Source: Pseudomonadota bacterium
GTDB lineage: Bacteria; Pseudomonadota; Gammaproteobacteria; Burkholderiales; Casimicrobiaceae
Length of the DNA: 64,000 bases
Assembly: GCA_018241765.1 (NCBI GenBank)
Contig: JAFEDD010000031.1
Span: 29,226 to 93,225, forward strand
Reading direction: 5' to 3'
The notes beneath the pieces were generated by a model. The model was not told the origin of the DNA and did no database searches. It was given only the letters and a program-made list of their open reading frames with translations. Shown piece by piece: positions 16,631 to 25,195 of this stretch (its first letter is position 1; every line of letters begins with the position of its first letter). A program made the translations under genes and the position numbers.

Positions 16631-19237
16631 ATGTCTGGCCACACACCGATGATGCAGCAGTATCTGGCGCTCAAGTCCGAGCACCCGGACCACCTGCTGC
16701 TCTACCGCATGGGCGACTTCTACGAACTCTTCTACGAGGATGCCCGGCGCGCCGCCAAGCTGCTCGACATCACGCTGACGGCACGGGGCGAGTCGGCCGG
16801 CGCGCCGATACCGATGGCCGGCGTGCCGTTCCATGCGCTCGACAGTTACCTCGCACGTCTGGTTCGCGCAGGCGAGACCGTTGCCATCGCCGAGCAGGTC
16901 GGCACGCCGGGACTGGGCAAGGGACCGGTCGAGCGACGAGTAACGCGCATCGTCACGCCGGGAACGGTGACCGACTCGACGCTCGTCGATCCGCGCCGGG
17001 AAACGCTGCTTGCTGCCGTCGCCCTCGCCGATCATGGCGCTGCGACACAGGCGGGCGTCGCGCTCGTGAATCCGTCGGCGGGCACCGTCGTGTTGCGTGA
17101 TCTTCCCGTCGTTCAACTCGCCGCCTATCTCGCGCGCAAAGGAGTCGCTGAAATCATCCATGGGGAGTTGGCGACCGCGTCACTGCGCTCGCAGCTTGGC
17201 GTCGATGCGCCGCTGCGCTCCCGTCCCGACTATGAGTTCACGCCGCAACGTGGCAGTGCGGAACTGACTGAGGCACTCGCCACGGCCACGCTCGGTCATC
17301 TCGATCTCGACCGCGCACCGCAAGCGATGGCAGCCGTGGGCGCTGCACTGGCCTTCGTCCGTCTGGTCAACGGCGGAACGCGGCTGCCCATAGCCACCGT
17401 CACGGTCGAACGCGCGAGCGACAGTATCGAGATGGATGCGGCCACACTGCGCAACCTGGAGATCGTGCAGACGCTATCCGGCGAGCCGGCACCGACGCTG
17501 CTCTCGATGCTGGACCACTGCGAAACGGCCGCTGGTTCGCGCCTGTTGCGCGCCCGTCTGACAGAGCCACCGCGCGCCGTTGCCATGGCACAGAAGCGGC
17601 ACGACGCGGTCAGCGCGCTCGGCACCGATCCGAGCGTGCCTTACCTTCGGGTTCGCGAATTCCTGCGCGAGGCATCGGACCTGGAACGCATCGCGGGCCG
17701 CATCGCGATGGCCAGCGTCCGTCCGCGTGAGCTGGCCGGGCTGCGCTCGACGCTGACGGTACTGCCCGACCTCGCCGCGCTCTTGGCGACAAGCGAAGAC
17801 GCCCTGCTGCGCGAACTGGGCGGAGCGCTTACGGTCACGCCGCAATGGCGCGACCTGTTGGCGCGCGCCGTCGCCGAAGAGCCCGCCTTGGCGCTGCGCG
17901 ACGGTGGCGTCATCGCAGCCGGCTACGACGCCGATCTTGATGAACTGCGCGCCATTCAGACCGACAGCGGTACGTTTCTCGCCGCGCTGGAAACCCGCGA
18001 ACGCGAACGCACCGGCATTCCCACGCTGCGAGTCGAATACAACCGAGTCAGCGGGTTCTTCATCGAAGTGACACAAAGCTACGCGAACCAGGTACCCGCC
18101 GATTACAAGCGCCGACAGACGTTGAAAAATGTCGAGCGCTACCTGACGCCCGAATTGAAAACCTTCGAGGACAAGGCGCTCGCAGCCAACGATCGGGCGC
18201 TCGCACGCGAGAGGCAGCTTTTCGACGACCTGCTGCAACGGCTGCAACCGGCGCTCGACGGCTTTCGTCGCGCCGGCGCCGCGCTTGCCGAACTCGATGT
18301 TCTCGCGAACTTCGCCGAGCGCGCCGACGCCATGGCGCTGCGCCGCCCATGCTTCGTATCGTCGCCCTGTCTCGAGCTTTCCGGCGCGCGACACCCCGTG
18401 ATCGAATCATTGGTCGATCAGTTCATCGCGAACGATTTGCGGCTCGACAGCAAACGCAGTTGCGTCATCCTCACCGGCCCCAATATGGGGGGCAAGAGCA
18501 CCTACATGCGTCAGGCAGCGCTCGCCGTCATCATGGCCTACGCCGGTTGCTTTGTCGCGGCCACACAGGCAACCCTGGGTCCGATTGATCGCGTGCTCAC
18601 GCGCATCGGCGCCTCGGACGATCTGGCTTCGGGCCGCTCCACCTTCATGGTCGAAATGACCGAGGCGGCGGCAATCCTGCACCGCGCGACGCCAAACTCG
18701 CTCGTCATCGTGGACGAAATTGGCCGCGGCACCTCGACCTTCGACGGCCTCGCACTGGCCACGGCCATCGCGCGGCGCCTGATCAGCAAGGCCCAAAGTC
18801 TCACGCTGTTCGCCACCCACTATTTCGAACTCACCGAACTGGCCAACGATTTCGCGACCTGCGTCAACCAGCATGTCTCGGTGATCGAGCATGGTGATCG
18901 GGTCGTCTTCCTGCATGAAGTCAAGGCAGGTCCGGCGAGTCGCAGCTACGGGATTGACGTCGCCAAGCTGGCAGGACTCCCTGCCGAGGTGATCCGCGAT
19001 GCCCGACGCGAGTTGGAACGCCTGGAGCGCGAGCGAACCCATGTGAGCGCGCAGGGCGATCTGTTTGCCGCCGACGTCACCAGCGGCGACGCGTTGACTG
19101 CGCCGATTCAGGGGGAATCAAGCCCGATATCCCGCTTCGTCGATGACATGGCGGCGCTCGACGTCGACGATCTGAGCCCGCGCGAGGCCCATGCCAAACT
19201 CGCGGAGCTCGTCGACAGTGCGCGGCAGATCAGCTGA
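16631..19237 (+). CDS. mutS: DNA mismatch repair protein MutS
   Basis: An 868-residue full-length MutS. The N-terminal mismatch-binding domain has [20 protein letters not shown] and the FYE motif in [11 protein letters not shown], whose Phe and Glu contact the mismatch. The ATPase domain has Walker [19 protein letters not shown]-type [10 protein letters not shown], Walker [16 protein letters not shown] and the [11 protein letters not shown] switch. The start [10 protein letters not shown] is favoured over an earlier in-frame ATG because the family begins here. Its TGA abuts the stop of the convergent iron-binding protein gene with no base between, so transcripts must overlap. Confidence 0.97.
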   Translation: MSGHTPMMQQYLALKSEHPDHLLLYRMGDFYELFYEDARRAAKLLDITLTARGESAGAPIPMAGVPFHALDSYLARLVRAGETVAIAEQVGTPGLGKGPVERRVTRIVTPGTVTDSTLVDPRRETLLAAVALADHGAATQAGVALVNPSAGTVVLRDLPVVQLAAYLARKGVAEIIHGELATASLRSQLGVDAPLRSRPDYEFTPQRGSAELTEALATATLGHLDLDRAPQAMAAVGAALAFVRLVNGGTRLPIATVTVERASDSIEMDAATLRNLEIVQTLSGEPAPTLLSMLDHCETAAGSRLLRARLTEPPRAVAMAQKRHDAVSALGTDPSVPYLRVREFLREASDLERIAGRIAMASVRPRELAGLRSTLTVLPDLAALLATSEDALLRELGGALTVTPQWRDLLARAVAEEPALALRDGGVIAAGYDADLDELRAIQTDSGTFLAALETRERERTGIPTLRVEYNRVSGFFIEVTQSYANQVPADYKRRQTLKNVERYLTPELKTFEDKALAANDRALARERQLFDDLLQRLQPALDGFRRAGAALAELDVLANFAERADAMALRRPCFVSSPCLELSGARHPVIESLVDQFIANDLRLDSKRSCVILTGPNMGGKSTYMRQAALAVIMAYAGCFVAATQATLGPIDRVLTRIGASDDLASGRSTFMVEMTEAAAILHRATPNSLVIVDEIGRGTSTFDGLALATAIARRLISKAQSLTLFATHYFELTELANDFATCVNQHVSVIEHGDRVVFLHEVKAGPASRSYGIDVAKLAGLPAEVIRDARRELERLERERTHVSAQGDLFAADVTSGDALTAPIQGESSPISRFVDDMAALDVDDLSPREAHAKLAELVDSARQIS

Positions 19238-20284
19238 CTACTTCCAACCCACCCGATTGACGATTTCCTGGGCAAGTCGCTGGTTCTTTCCCAGCGCGAT
19301 CATGTTGATCGGATCGGGTTTGAACGTGCCCATCGCATCAAGCGCAGGGTTCTTGACTTTGTACGTCGTGACAACCGGCCACTCGTTGTTGCCATTGGCG
19401 AAGTAGCCCTGCGCCTCATCGCTGACGAGGTATTCCAGAAAGCGAACGGCGTTGTCCTTGTGCGGCGCATACTTCAGCACGCCGCCGCCAGAGACGTTCA
19501 TGTGGACACCGCGTCCATTGCTGTTCGGCCACACCACGCGCACGCGCTCCATCACGGCGCGATCGTCAGGCTTGGTGGACTTCATCATGCGTGCGATGTA
19601 GTAGGAGTTCGAAAGCGCAATGGCGCACTCCCCTGCGGCGACGGCCTTGATCTGATCCGTGTCGCCGCCTTTCGGTTGCCGTGCCAGATTGCCGACGACT
19701 CCCTTGGCCCAAGCCTCTGCCTTCGCCGCGCCGTCATGTTCAATGATCGAGGAGAGCAGCGACAACATGTACACATGCGAGCCTGACCGCGTGCAGATCT
19801 GCCCTTTCCACTTCGGGTCGGCCAGATCCTCGTAGGTATTGATGTCTCCCGGCTTCACCTTCGACTTGTCCACGACGAACACGCGCGCCCGCGTCGACAA
19901 CCCGTACCAGGTTCCACTCGCGAGGCGGTACGCCGCTGGAATTCGCTCGTCCAGCACCTTCGAGTGAATCGGCTGGAAAACGCCGTCCTGATCGGCAATC
20001 CAAAGTCGCCCGGCGTCGACGGTCAAAAAGACATCGGCCGGTGAATTCGCTCCTTCACTCTTGATCCGCTGCAACAACTGGTCTTCACTGCCTTCAATGC
20101 GATTGATCTTGATGCCGGTCTCTTTCGTGAAGTTGTCGTACAGCGCCTCATCGGTGCTGTAGTGCCGAGCGGAGTACAGATTCAGCACCTTGTCCTGCGC
20201 TGCCGCCCCGCCGACGGCAACAAGGGTCGCAACGAGGAGCGCACATGCGGTACGCAGTGGGCGAACGGAATCAATCATGTTCAT
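19238..20284 (-). CDS. fbpA: Iron(III) ABC transporter substrate-binding protein
   Basis: About 348 residues: a signal peptide (TACALLVATLVAVGGAAAQ) and a periplasmic binding domain of the FbpA/AfuA/FutA class. Family marks are LNLYSARHYSTDEALYDNF near the mature N-terminus, FLTVDAGRLW, and the paired tyrosines in SNSYYIARMM that coordinate Fe(III) in characterised members. FANGNNEWPVV near the C-terminus is also typical. No permease or ATPase gene is adjacent, so it may work with a transporter encoded elsewhere. Start choice lies between ATGs at 20284, 20278 and 20305; none has a strong ribosome site. Confidence 0.9.
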   Translation of the reverse strand: MNMIDSVRPLRTACALLVATLVAVGGAAAQDKVLNLYSARHYSTDEALYDNFTKETGIKINRIEGSEDQLLQRIKSEGANSPADVFLTVDAGRLWIADQDGVFQPIHSKVLDERIPAAYRLASGTWYGLSTRARVFVVDKSKVKPGDINTYEDLADPKWKGQICTRSGSHVYMLSLLSSIIEHDGAAKAEAWAKGVVGNLARQPKGGDTDQIKAVAAGECAIALSNSYYIARMMKSTKPDDRAVMERVRVVWPNSNGRGVHMNVSGGGVLKYAPHKDNAVRFLEYLVSDEAQGYFANGNNEWPVVTTYKVKNPALDAMGTFKPDPINMIALGKNQRLAQEIVNRVGWK

Positions 20285-20554
20285 GGTGAGGCAAAAGGTG
20301 GGCATGGGTGGGCGATGGAGCGAACAGGCGTTGCGAACGATGTAGCGGTCAACCGCGGCACCGATCGTTCCGCGCACGCCAACACAAAGGCGAACGCGAA
20401 TCATTCTCAAATGCTACCACAAGCCGGCTGCGCCGCTGGAGAGCCAACACATCGATTGGTCACGCAACGCAGCCGAGCCGACCGACCCCGATAAAATTGC
20501 GCCCTTGTTTTGCTGTCCAATCGTCGGAGCACGGCTCCTCGACGAGGTTTTTTT

Positions 20555-23500
20555 GTGGCCGACACTTCCCTGCTACCCACGCTACCCCGACCCGGCGAGC
20601 GCGCGCAGTGCCCCCGTCCATCGGGCGCCGCCGCGGCGCTCGCCCTCACGCGGCTCGCGCGCACAGTCAAATCGGAAGGCGGACCGCTCCTCGTCATCTG
20701 CGCCGAACCCCAGGATGTCGGCCAACTCGCCCAGGAGATCGCGTGGTTCGACCCCACGCTCGCCGTGCGCGAACTCGTCGACTGGGAAACCCTGCCGTAC
20801 GATCATTTCTCGCCGCACACGGATCTCGTCAGCGACCGCCTGCGCGCCTTGCATGCGCTCGGTGATGGCGCCTGCGATGTGTTGTTGACGTCTGCGACCA
20901 CCGCGACACAACGGTTTTGTCCGCGCAGCTATGTTGCCGCGCGTACCTTTTCGTTGATTCGGGGGCAAGCGCTCGATGTGGAACGCCTTCGCCAGCGAAT
21001 GACGCTCGGAGGCTACACCCATGTGACGCAGGTCGTATCGCCCGGCGAGTTCGCCGTGCGCGGTGGTCTCGTCGACATATTTCCTACGGGCGCCACGCTG
21101 CCGGTTCGCATCGACCTGTTCGATGTCGACATCGAATCCATCAAGACATTCGAACCTGAGACGCAACGTTCGCTGTATCCGATCGACGAATTGTCACTGC
21201 TGCCGGCCCGCGAGTTCCCGACCGACGAGGCGGGACGAACACTGTTCCGGCAGCGCTTTCGCGAGACGTTTGAAGGGGATCCTTCCAAGTCAGCCATTTA
21301 CAAGGATGTCTCCAACGGCATTTTTCCGGGTGGGATCGAGTACTACCTGCCGCTGTTCTTCGATTCCACGGAGACACTGTTCGACCATGCGCCGGAGCAC
21401 GCCACGCTGGTGCTGGTGGGCGACCTTCATGCGACGCTCGGTGGATTCGAGCGCGAAACGCGCGAGCGCTGGTCGCTGCTTCGCGGCGATTCCGCGCGCC
21501 CATTGCTCGACCCGTCCATGCTGTATCTGGGACGTGACGACTTTCTGCACATCACCAAACGCTATCGTCGGTACGAATGGCGCGCCACGTCCGCAGCCGC
21601 CCCTCAAGACGAGGTCAACACCACGCCGTCGCGTGTTGCACATTCGTTGCCGCCGATCGCCGTGGATCGTCAGCAGGAACGACCGCTCGCCGCCCTCACC
21701 GACTTCCTGACCCGAAGCACCCGCGAGGGTGCGCGCACGCTGCTGTGCGCCGAAAGTGCCGGACGTGAACAAACCCTGAGCGAGATGCTGCGCGACCAAG
21801 GTCTCTCGCCTGTCCACGTCGACGGGTTTTCCGGATTCACCGGCTCGAACGAAGCGTTTTGCATCGCCACGGCGCCCCTCGCCAACGGCGCGGCGCTTCC
21901 GCACGAGCGTCTGAACCTCGTCACCGAGAGCGAGCTCTATCCCGGGACCACGCGCCAGACGCGTCGCCGACGGGCGCGGACGAGCAACGTCGATGCGATG
22001 CTCAAGGACCTCTCGGAGCTTCGCGTCGGTGACCCCGTCGTGCATGAAGATCATGGCATCGGCCGCTACCGTGGCTTGGTTTCGCTCGATCTGGGCGATG
22101 GCCCGACCGAGTTTCTGCACCTCGAATATGCCAGTGACGCGAAGCTCTACGTGCCTGTCGCCAATCTGCACCTGATTTCGCGCTACAGCGGCACCTCCCC
22201 TGAGCACGCACCGCTACACACGCTTGGGTCCGGCCAGTGGGAAAAGGCCAAGCGCAAGGCTGCCTCGCAGGCGCGCGACACGGCCGCCGAACTACTGAAC
22301 CTGTACGCGCAGCGCGCCGCACGAGTCGGCCACGGCTGCACGATCGATTGGCAGGACTACGAGACGTTCGCGTCCGGATTCGGCTTCGAAGAAACGCCCG
22401 ATCAGAGCGCCGCGATTCAGGCGGTCATCCAGGATCTGGTCGCCGCCAAGCCGATGGATCGTCTGGTGTGCGGCGACGTTGGCTTTGGCAAGACGGAGGT
22501 CGCGCTGCGTGCGACGTTCGTCGCGCTGATGGGAGGTCGGCAGGTCGCTGTGCTGGTGCCGACGACGCTCCTCGCCGAGCAGCACTTTGGCACCTTCCGT
22601 GACCGCTTCGCCGCGTGGCCGATCCGCATCGCAGAGCTCTCGCGATTCCGCTCCAGGAAAGAGGTGCAGGCAACGCTCGACGGCCTCACCGATGGCAGCA
22701 TCGATCTCGTTATCGGCACACACAAGCTGATTCAACCCGACATCCGCTTCAAGAATCTCGGGCTCGTCATCATCGATGAGGAGCATCGCTTCGGCGTCCG
22801 CCAGAAGGAGCAACTGAAGAAGCTGCGCGCCGAGGTCGACGTGTTGACGCTGACGGCGACACCCATTCCACGCACGCTGGCGATGAGTCTGGAAGGTATC
22901 CGCGACTTCAGCGTGATCGCCACGGCCCCACAGAAGCGGCTCGCCATCAAGACGTTCGTCGCCCGTTCCGGTGACGGCGTGATTCGCGAAGCCATCGTGC
23001 GCGAATTGAAGCGCGGCGGTCAGGTCTACTTCCTGCATAACGAGATCGAAACCATCGAAAACATGCGCGAGCGCTTGCAGGCCATCGTGCCCGAAGCCAG
23101 CGTTCGCGTCGGGCACGGCCAGATGGGCGCTCACGAACTGGAGGGGGTCATGCGTGACTTCTACCAGCGTCGCTTCCAGATACTGCTTTGCTCCACGATC
23201 ATCGAAACAGGGATCGACGTTGCCAGCGCGAATACCATCCTCATCAACCGCGCGGACAAATTCGGGCTCGCCCAGTTGCATCAACTGCGTGGCCGCGTCG
23301 GTCGATCGCATCATCAGGCATACGCCTATCTGTTGATTCCTGGTGAGGATGCGATCACGGCCGACGCCAAAAAACGCCTGGAAGCGATCACGCAGCTCGA
23401 AGATCTCGGCTCCGGGTTCTACCTTTCGATGCACGACCTGGAAATCCGTGGCGCGGGCGAAGTGCTCGGCGACAACCAATCGGGCGAGATGCAGGAGGTC

Positions 23501-24019
23501 GGCTTCTCGCTCTACAGCGAAATGCTCAATCAAGCCGTCCGCGCCCTGAAGGCGGGGCGCGAACCCGATCTCGACGAACCGCTCGGAGTCACCACCGAAG
23601 TCAATTTGCACGCCCCGGCGCTGCTGCCCACCGATTACTGCGCAGGCGTCCACGAGCGGTTGGTCATCTACAAGCGGCTCGCGAACTGTGAGTCGATGGA
23701 CGCGCTGGACGATCTGAAGGAGGAGCTCATCGATCGCTTCGGCCCACCGCCACCGCCAACAGAGGCGCTGCTCGCTGCGCACCAGTTGCGCGTGGCGGGC
23801 AAGGCACTTGGCGTGAAGAAGATAGACAGCAGTCCGGACCGCACCGTCATTGCCTTCCGGCCAAAACCGTCGTTCGAACCGATCAAGCTGATTCGGCTCA
23901 TGCAACGCGATGGTCGCTACCGCCTCCACGGTCAGGACAAGGTCAGGATCGAGCGCCCGACCGCAACGCTCGGCGAGCAAACGCGCATGCTGCGTGAATT
24001 CTTTCAGGCGTTGCAGTAG
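20555..24019 (+). CDS. mfd: Transcription-repair coupling factor Mfd
   Basis: About 1154 residues. The N-terminal UvrB-like module contains EFAVRGGLVDIFPTG. The RNA polymerase interaction domain starts at LRVGDPVVHEDHGIGRYRGL. The RecG-like helicase domain has Walker A CGDVGFGKTE, IIDEEHRFGV, TATPIPRTL and HQLRGRVGRS. A C-terminal TRCF domain follows. Mfd removes stalled RNA polymerase and recruits UvrA. A GTG start at 20555 is chosen because GAGG lies seven bases upstream; an earlier in-frame TTG has no such site. Length and order match the family. No terminator was seen after the stop. Confidence 0.97.
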   Translation: MADTSLLPTLPRPGERAQCPRPSGAAAALALTRLARTVKSEGGPLLVICAEPQDVGQLAQEIAWFDPTLAVRELVDWETLPYDHFSPHTDLVSDRLRALHALGDGACDVLLTSATTATQRFCPRSYVAARTFSLIRGQALDVERLRQRMTLGGYTHVTQVVSPGEFAVRGGLVDIFPTGATLPVRIDLFDVDIESIKTFEPETQRSLYPIDELSLLPAREFPTDEAGRTLFRQRFRETFEGDPSKSAIYKDVSNGIFPGGIEYYLPLFFDSTETLFDHAPEHATLVLVGDLHATLGGFERETRERWSLLRGDSARPLLDPSMLYLGRDDFLHITKRYRRYEWRATSAAAPQDEVNTTPSRVAHSLPPIAVDRQQERPLAALTDFLTRSTREGARTLLCAESAGREQTLSEMLRDQGLSPVHVDGFSGFTGSNEAFCIATAPLANGAALPHERLNLVTESELYPGTTRQTRRRRARTSNVDAMLKDLSELRVGDPVVHEDHGIGRYRGLVSLDLGDGPTEFLHLEYASDAKLYVPVANLHLISRYSGTSPEHAPLHTLGSGQWEKAKRKAASQARDTAAELLNLYAQRAARVGHGCTIDWQDYETFASGFGFEETPDQSAAIQAVIQDLVAAKPMDRLVCGDVGFGKTEVALRATFVALMGGRQVAVLVPTTLLAEQHFGTFRDRFAAWPIRIAELSRFRSRKEVQATLDGLTDGSIDLVIGTHKLIQPDIRFKNLGLVIIDEEHRFGVRQKEQLKKLRAEVDVLTLTATPIPRTLAMSLEGIRDFSVIATAPQKRLAIKTFVARSGDGVIREAIVRELKRGGQVYFLHNEIETIENMRERLQAIVPEASVRVGHGQMGAHELEGVMRDFYQRRFQILLCSTIIETGIDVASANTILINRADKFGLAQLHQLRGRVGRSHHQAYAYLLIPGEDAITADAKKRLEAITQLEDLGSGFYLSMHDLEIRGAGEVLGDNQSGEMQEVGFSLYSEMLNQAVRALKAGREPDLDEPLGVTTEVNLHAPALLPTDYCAGVHERLVIYKRLANCESMDALDDLKEELIDRFGPPPPPTEALLAAHQLRVAGKALGVKKIDSSPDRTVIAFRPKPSFEPIKLIRLMQRDGRYRLHGQDKVRIERPTATLGEQTRMLREFFQALQ

Positions 24020-24132
24020 TCCGTGCTGCTCTCTCTTCGCGGTGCGTCCCCGTTCAGACCGCATCGCGCGTGTCGCTGTTGCTGATACAGTTCGGCGCTC
24101 TTCCGCCAACGCGGTTCCATTCCGGAGGATCG

Positions 24133-24987
24133 ATGAAACGCTCCAGTCTCTTCACGCCCTGGCTACTCAACGCGCTCCTGATGGCGGGTGTCGCCCAGTT
24201 CGCGCTACCCGCATCCGCCGTCGTCACCGTGGTTGCGCAATACCGGCTCGGCGAAGCGGACGGGGCAGTAACCGTCGGCGCAGTGGCCGCATCGGGAACG
24301 CAACCCTCGGTCGGCGCAACGACGCTCACCGCCGCGGGGACACCGCGTTACTCCAACGCAGCCTCACCGGCGCCGCGACCGTCTCCGCTCAGCGTGCAAT
24401 TCAACGGCACCACCGACGGGTTCCGTGCGCCCGGCGTGCTTTCGACGGTCACCAACAATTTCGGCGTGGAAGCCTGGGTGCGAGCGACATCCACCTCCGG
24501 CAACAGTCAGGTCGTCTACAACGGCAACTCATCGACGACGGGTTGGGGCATTTTCCGCGCCGGGAGCAACTGGGGGGTGCTCTTCGGCGGCCAGATCCTT
24601 GCGACGAGCACGAGCCCGAGTGTGGATCTCAATACATGGACACATCTGGCACTCGTTCGTGATGGCGGAACCACGACGCTGTACAAAAACGGTGCCACCC
24701 TTCTCACGACCACCATCGCGCCGGCGACGCCGAGCGGCGCGTTTGCCATTGGCATCGCGTCGTTGGGGCCTGGCGAGTTTTTCGAAGGCAATATCGACGA
24801 AGTGCGCGTCTTTACCTTCGCGCCCGGCCAGTTTTCAACCGCCGACCTGCAGACGCGATTGTCGTATGTTGATCCGCCGATGGTCGTTCCCGTCAACTCG
24901 GCGACCTGGCTGCTGGTTGGTGTGATGTTGCTGCTGATTTTTGGTGCCATCGCCCTGCGCAAAAAGCCCAGCGCACTGCAAAGATAG
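24133..24987 (+). CDS. LamG-like surface protein with VPxxS C-terminal sorting tail
   Basis: A 284-residue secreted protein. GGAGG precedes the ATG. The signal peptide ends near LPASAVV. The middle is a concanavalin/LamG-type jellyroll, with LSVQFNGTTDGFRAPG, FGVEAWVRATS, NTWTHLALVRDGGTTTLYKNG and the closing FEGNIDEVRVF. The C-terminus is tripartite: a PVNSATW motif, about 18 hydrophobic residues, then RKK. This resembles the IPTL/PEP-CTERM family of sorting signals cut by exosortase-like enzymes. No exosortase is encoded in this window. It stands alone after mfd and probably sits on the outer surface. Confidence 0.75.
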   Translation: MKRSSLFTPWLLNALLMAGVAQFALPASAVVTVVAQYRLGEADGAVTVGAVAASGTQPSVGATTLTAAGTPRYSNAASPAPRPSPLSVQFNGTTDGFRAPGVLSTVTNNFGVEAWVRATSTSGNSQVVYNGNSSTTGWGIFRAGSNWGVLFGGQILATSTSPSVDLNTWTHLALVRDGGTTTLYKNGATLLTTTIAPATPSGAFAIGIASLGPGEFFEGNIDEVRVFTFAPGQFSTADLQTRLSYVDPPMVVPVNSATWLLVGVMLLLIFGAIALRKKPSALQR

Positions 24988-25195
24988 CGCGCCCGCCGCC
25001 CGGCGTCGCGTTCAGGGCGTGCGTGGCTGCGCCCTCACGAACGTCCACTGCCCTTGGCGCATGTAGTCCCCTGCCGCCCATGCGCAACACCAAGTATCGG
25101 ATTGCGCTACCGCGGCGGCGACGTGTGCAAACGCGCGCCGTGCCGCTACGATTCGGCCACGACGGCCTGACCGTGTCGTCGTGGAAAGGATCGAC

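Noticed and set aside
22292-24109. 605-residue minus-strand ORF opposite mfd
   Set aside because: Shadow of mfd; the opposite strand has every helicase motif.
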